The notes under the pieces were generated by a model that saw only the letters and a list, made by a program, of their open reading frames with translations, had not been told where the DNA came from and ran no database searches. From Flavobacteriales bacterium UBA4660 (GTDB lineage Bacteria; Bacteroidota; Bacteroidia; Flavobacteriales_D; Sanyastnellaceae), in contig DHLU01000113.1 in assembly GCA_002405435.1 (NCBI GenBank), positions 1,680-9,608 on the forward strand: DNA of 7,929 nt, written 5' to 3'. This document shows, in pieces, positions 6,854-7,929 of the stretch. Made by a program: the position numbers and the translations under genes. How positions within the stretch are numbered: position 1 is the first letter of the stretch; every line of letters starts with the position of its first letter.

Positions 6854-7929
6854 ATCGTAATGTTCAGTGCTTTAGAGTTGTCCGCAGCATGTTATGAAGG
6901 GGATTGGCAAAATGTATTTGAGATTGAAGGAGAATTACCCGAAGACGCAACATTCACATGGATAGTTGAGAGTTCTTCCATTGATACCTTGATCTTCACA
7001 GACCCCTTTTTCTCATACACCTAGGGCATCGAGGAGAATTATCAAGTGGAATTGTGGTTAACATCAGGCAACTGCGAAGACTACTCTTCCATTGTAGTGG
7101 AACTGCCGGCTTATCCACAAGTTGATCTGGCATTGCCTGATTCTCTTTGTGTCAATTCGAGCCTTCAACTCGAAGCATCAACTACTGCCGCAGACAGCTA
7201 TTTCTGGAATTTCGGAGTTGAAGGAGATCCGGGAAGCGATCTTATTGCTCCTCAATTTACCTGGCCTGAAGCGGGAAGCTACCTGGTTTCTCTTACGATT
7301 AATTCAGGTTCGAGCTGTGAAATGACAGACAGTAGTTTCATTGTAATTGTTGACTCTTCCCTAGAGAACATCAATGTCGCCATTACCGATCCACCTTGGT
7401 GTGATCCTGACCAGACAATCGCAATGAATGTTACAGGCATCAATTTTTCAGAAATAACATGGGAGATGGGTGATGGAGAAAGTTATGAGAACGCCCAGGT
7501 TCAGCACATCTGTTCACTCCCGGGAGAATATGAGGTTACGCTTTTAGTCCAGCATGAGGTGTGTGGTATCAGCGAAGAATTTAATTTTCCGGTTGATGTC
7601 AATTCAATAACTATTGATGTTCCACCCCTCAGTTTTCCAAACATCATTACCCCAAAGGACGATGGGAAAAATGATATTTTCTGCCCTTTGGGTACTATTG
7701 ATTTTTTGAATTTCGCAGAATCAAATTTGCAGGATGCATTTTCATTCTATAGCCTGCAGGTCTTCAATAGGTGGGGCGCGCAAGTATTCTCCAGCTCGGC
7801 CTCACAATGGTGCTGGGACGGAACAATAGATGGTGAGCCAGCAGAACCAGGAACCTATTTTTGGACTTGCAGTTATAAGCGAATTTGTGGTGATGATAAC
7901 TTTGAACTTCTCGAAGGAGATGTGATGAT
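6854..7929 (+). pseudogene. Second PKD/T9SS type B sorting-domain protein, truncated at the 5' end and interrupted by TAG
   Basis: One frame is coherent from about 6866 to the window end except for TAG at 7022-7024. Unit 1 (about 6866-7120) has CYEGDW and TFTWIVESS, then FFSYT, stop, GIEENYQVEL; the stop sits in the loop before the last strands of the domain. Unit 2 (7121-7372) is a PKD domain with YFWNFGVEG and SYLVSLTI. Unit 3 (about 7373-7600) has WEMGDGESY and GEYEVTLLV. The sorting domain follows: FPNIITPKDDGKNDIF, FNRWGAQVF, WCWDG and GTYFW, ending GDVM at the window edge, so only a few residues are probably missing there. No signal peptide or credible start exists; TGA at 6851 closes the frame just upstream. 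AT-rich codon use differs from the first PKD protein. A sequencing error at 7022 would remove one lesion but not the missing N-terminus. Confidence 0.8.

Noticed and set aside
7122..7325. 67-codon plus-strand open frame
   Set aside because: It is out of frame with the well-supported PKD/sorting-domain reading frame over the same bases.

Overview
The window looks like a chromosomal segment of a Bacteroidota bacterium, probably Flavobacteriales/Cytophagales-like. It carries two large PKD-repeat surface proteins with the gliding-motility/type IX secretion (T9SS type B, CHU_C-type) C-terminal sorting domain. It also has a DUF3276/PUR-family nucleic-acid-binding protein, a Bacteroidota-style promoter (TAnnTTTG -7 element), and start codons without obvious Shine-Dalgarno sequences.

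Layout. 1-2073 (+): 3' part of a long secreted PKD protein ending in the sorting domain. 2174-2509 (+): PUR-family protein with its own promoter. 2519-3049 and 3108-3905 (-): an NADPH-dependent FMN reductase-like protein and the 23S rRNA pseudouridine synthase RluF. 3906-4095: divergent intergenic region with a hairpin leader and an inverted repeat. 4096-6494 (+): a tight run of a UPF0173 metallo-beta-lactamase-fold hydrolase, ParA and ParB; parA and parB overlap by 8 bases and are the chromosome segregation pair. No convincing full parS site is visible.

6495-7929 is different in kind. It is more AT-rich: 22 G+C in 60 bases at 7681-7740, against 33 in 60 at 1381-1440. It holds only broken pieces. 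On the minus strand is a 67-residue LuxR-type helix-turn-helix C-terminus. On the plus strand, starting about 20-35 bases away, is the C-terminal part of a second PKD/sorting-domain protein with an in-frame TAG at 7022. Both fragments lack their N-terminal halves, and those missing halves would have faced each other, so one deletion or rearrangement could explain both.

The housekeeping core (rluF, hydrolase, parAB) is ordinary. The most interesting material is the decayed or rearranged junction directly downstream of parB, the shared domain type in the two flanking surface proteins, and the two-domain (A-B-A-B) internal duplication in the first. I see no CRISPR array, rRNA or tRNA gene, or intact mobile element.
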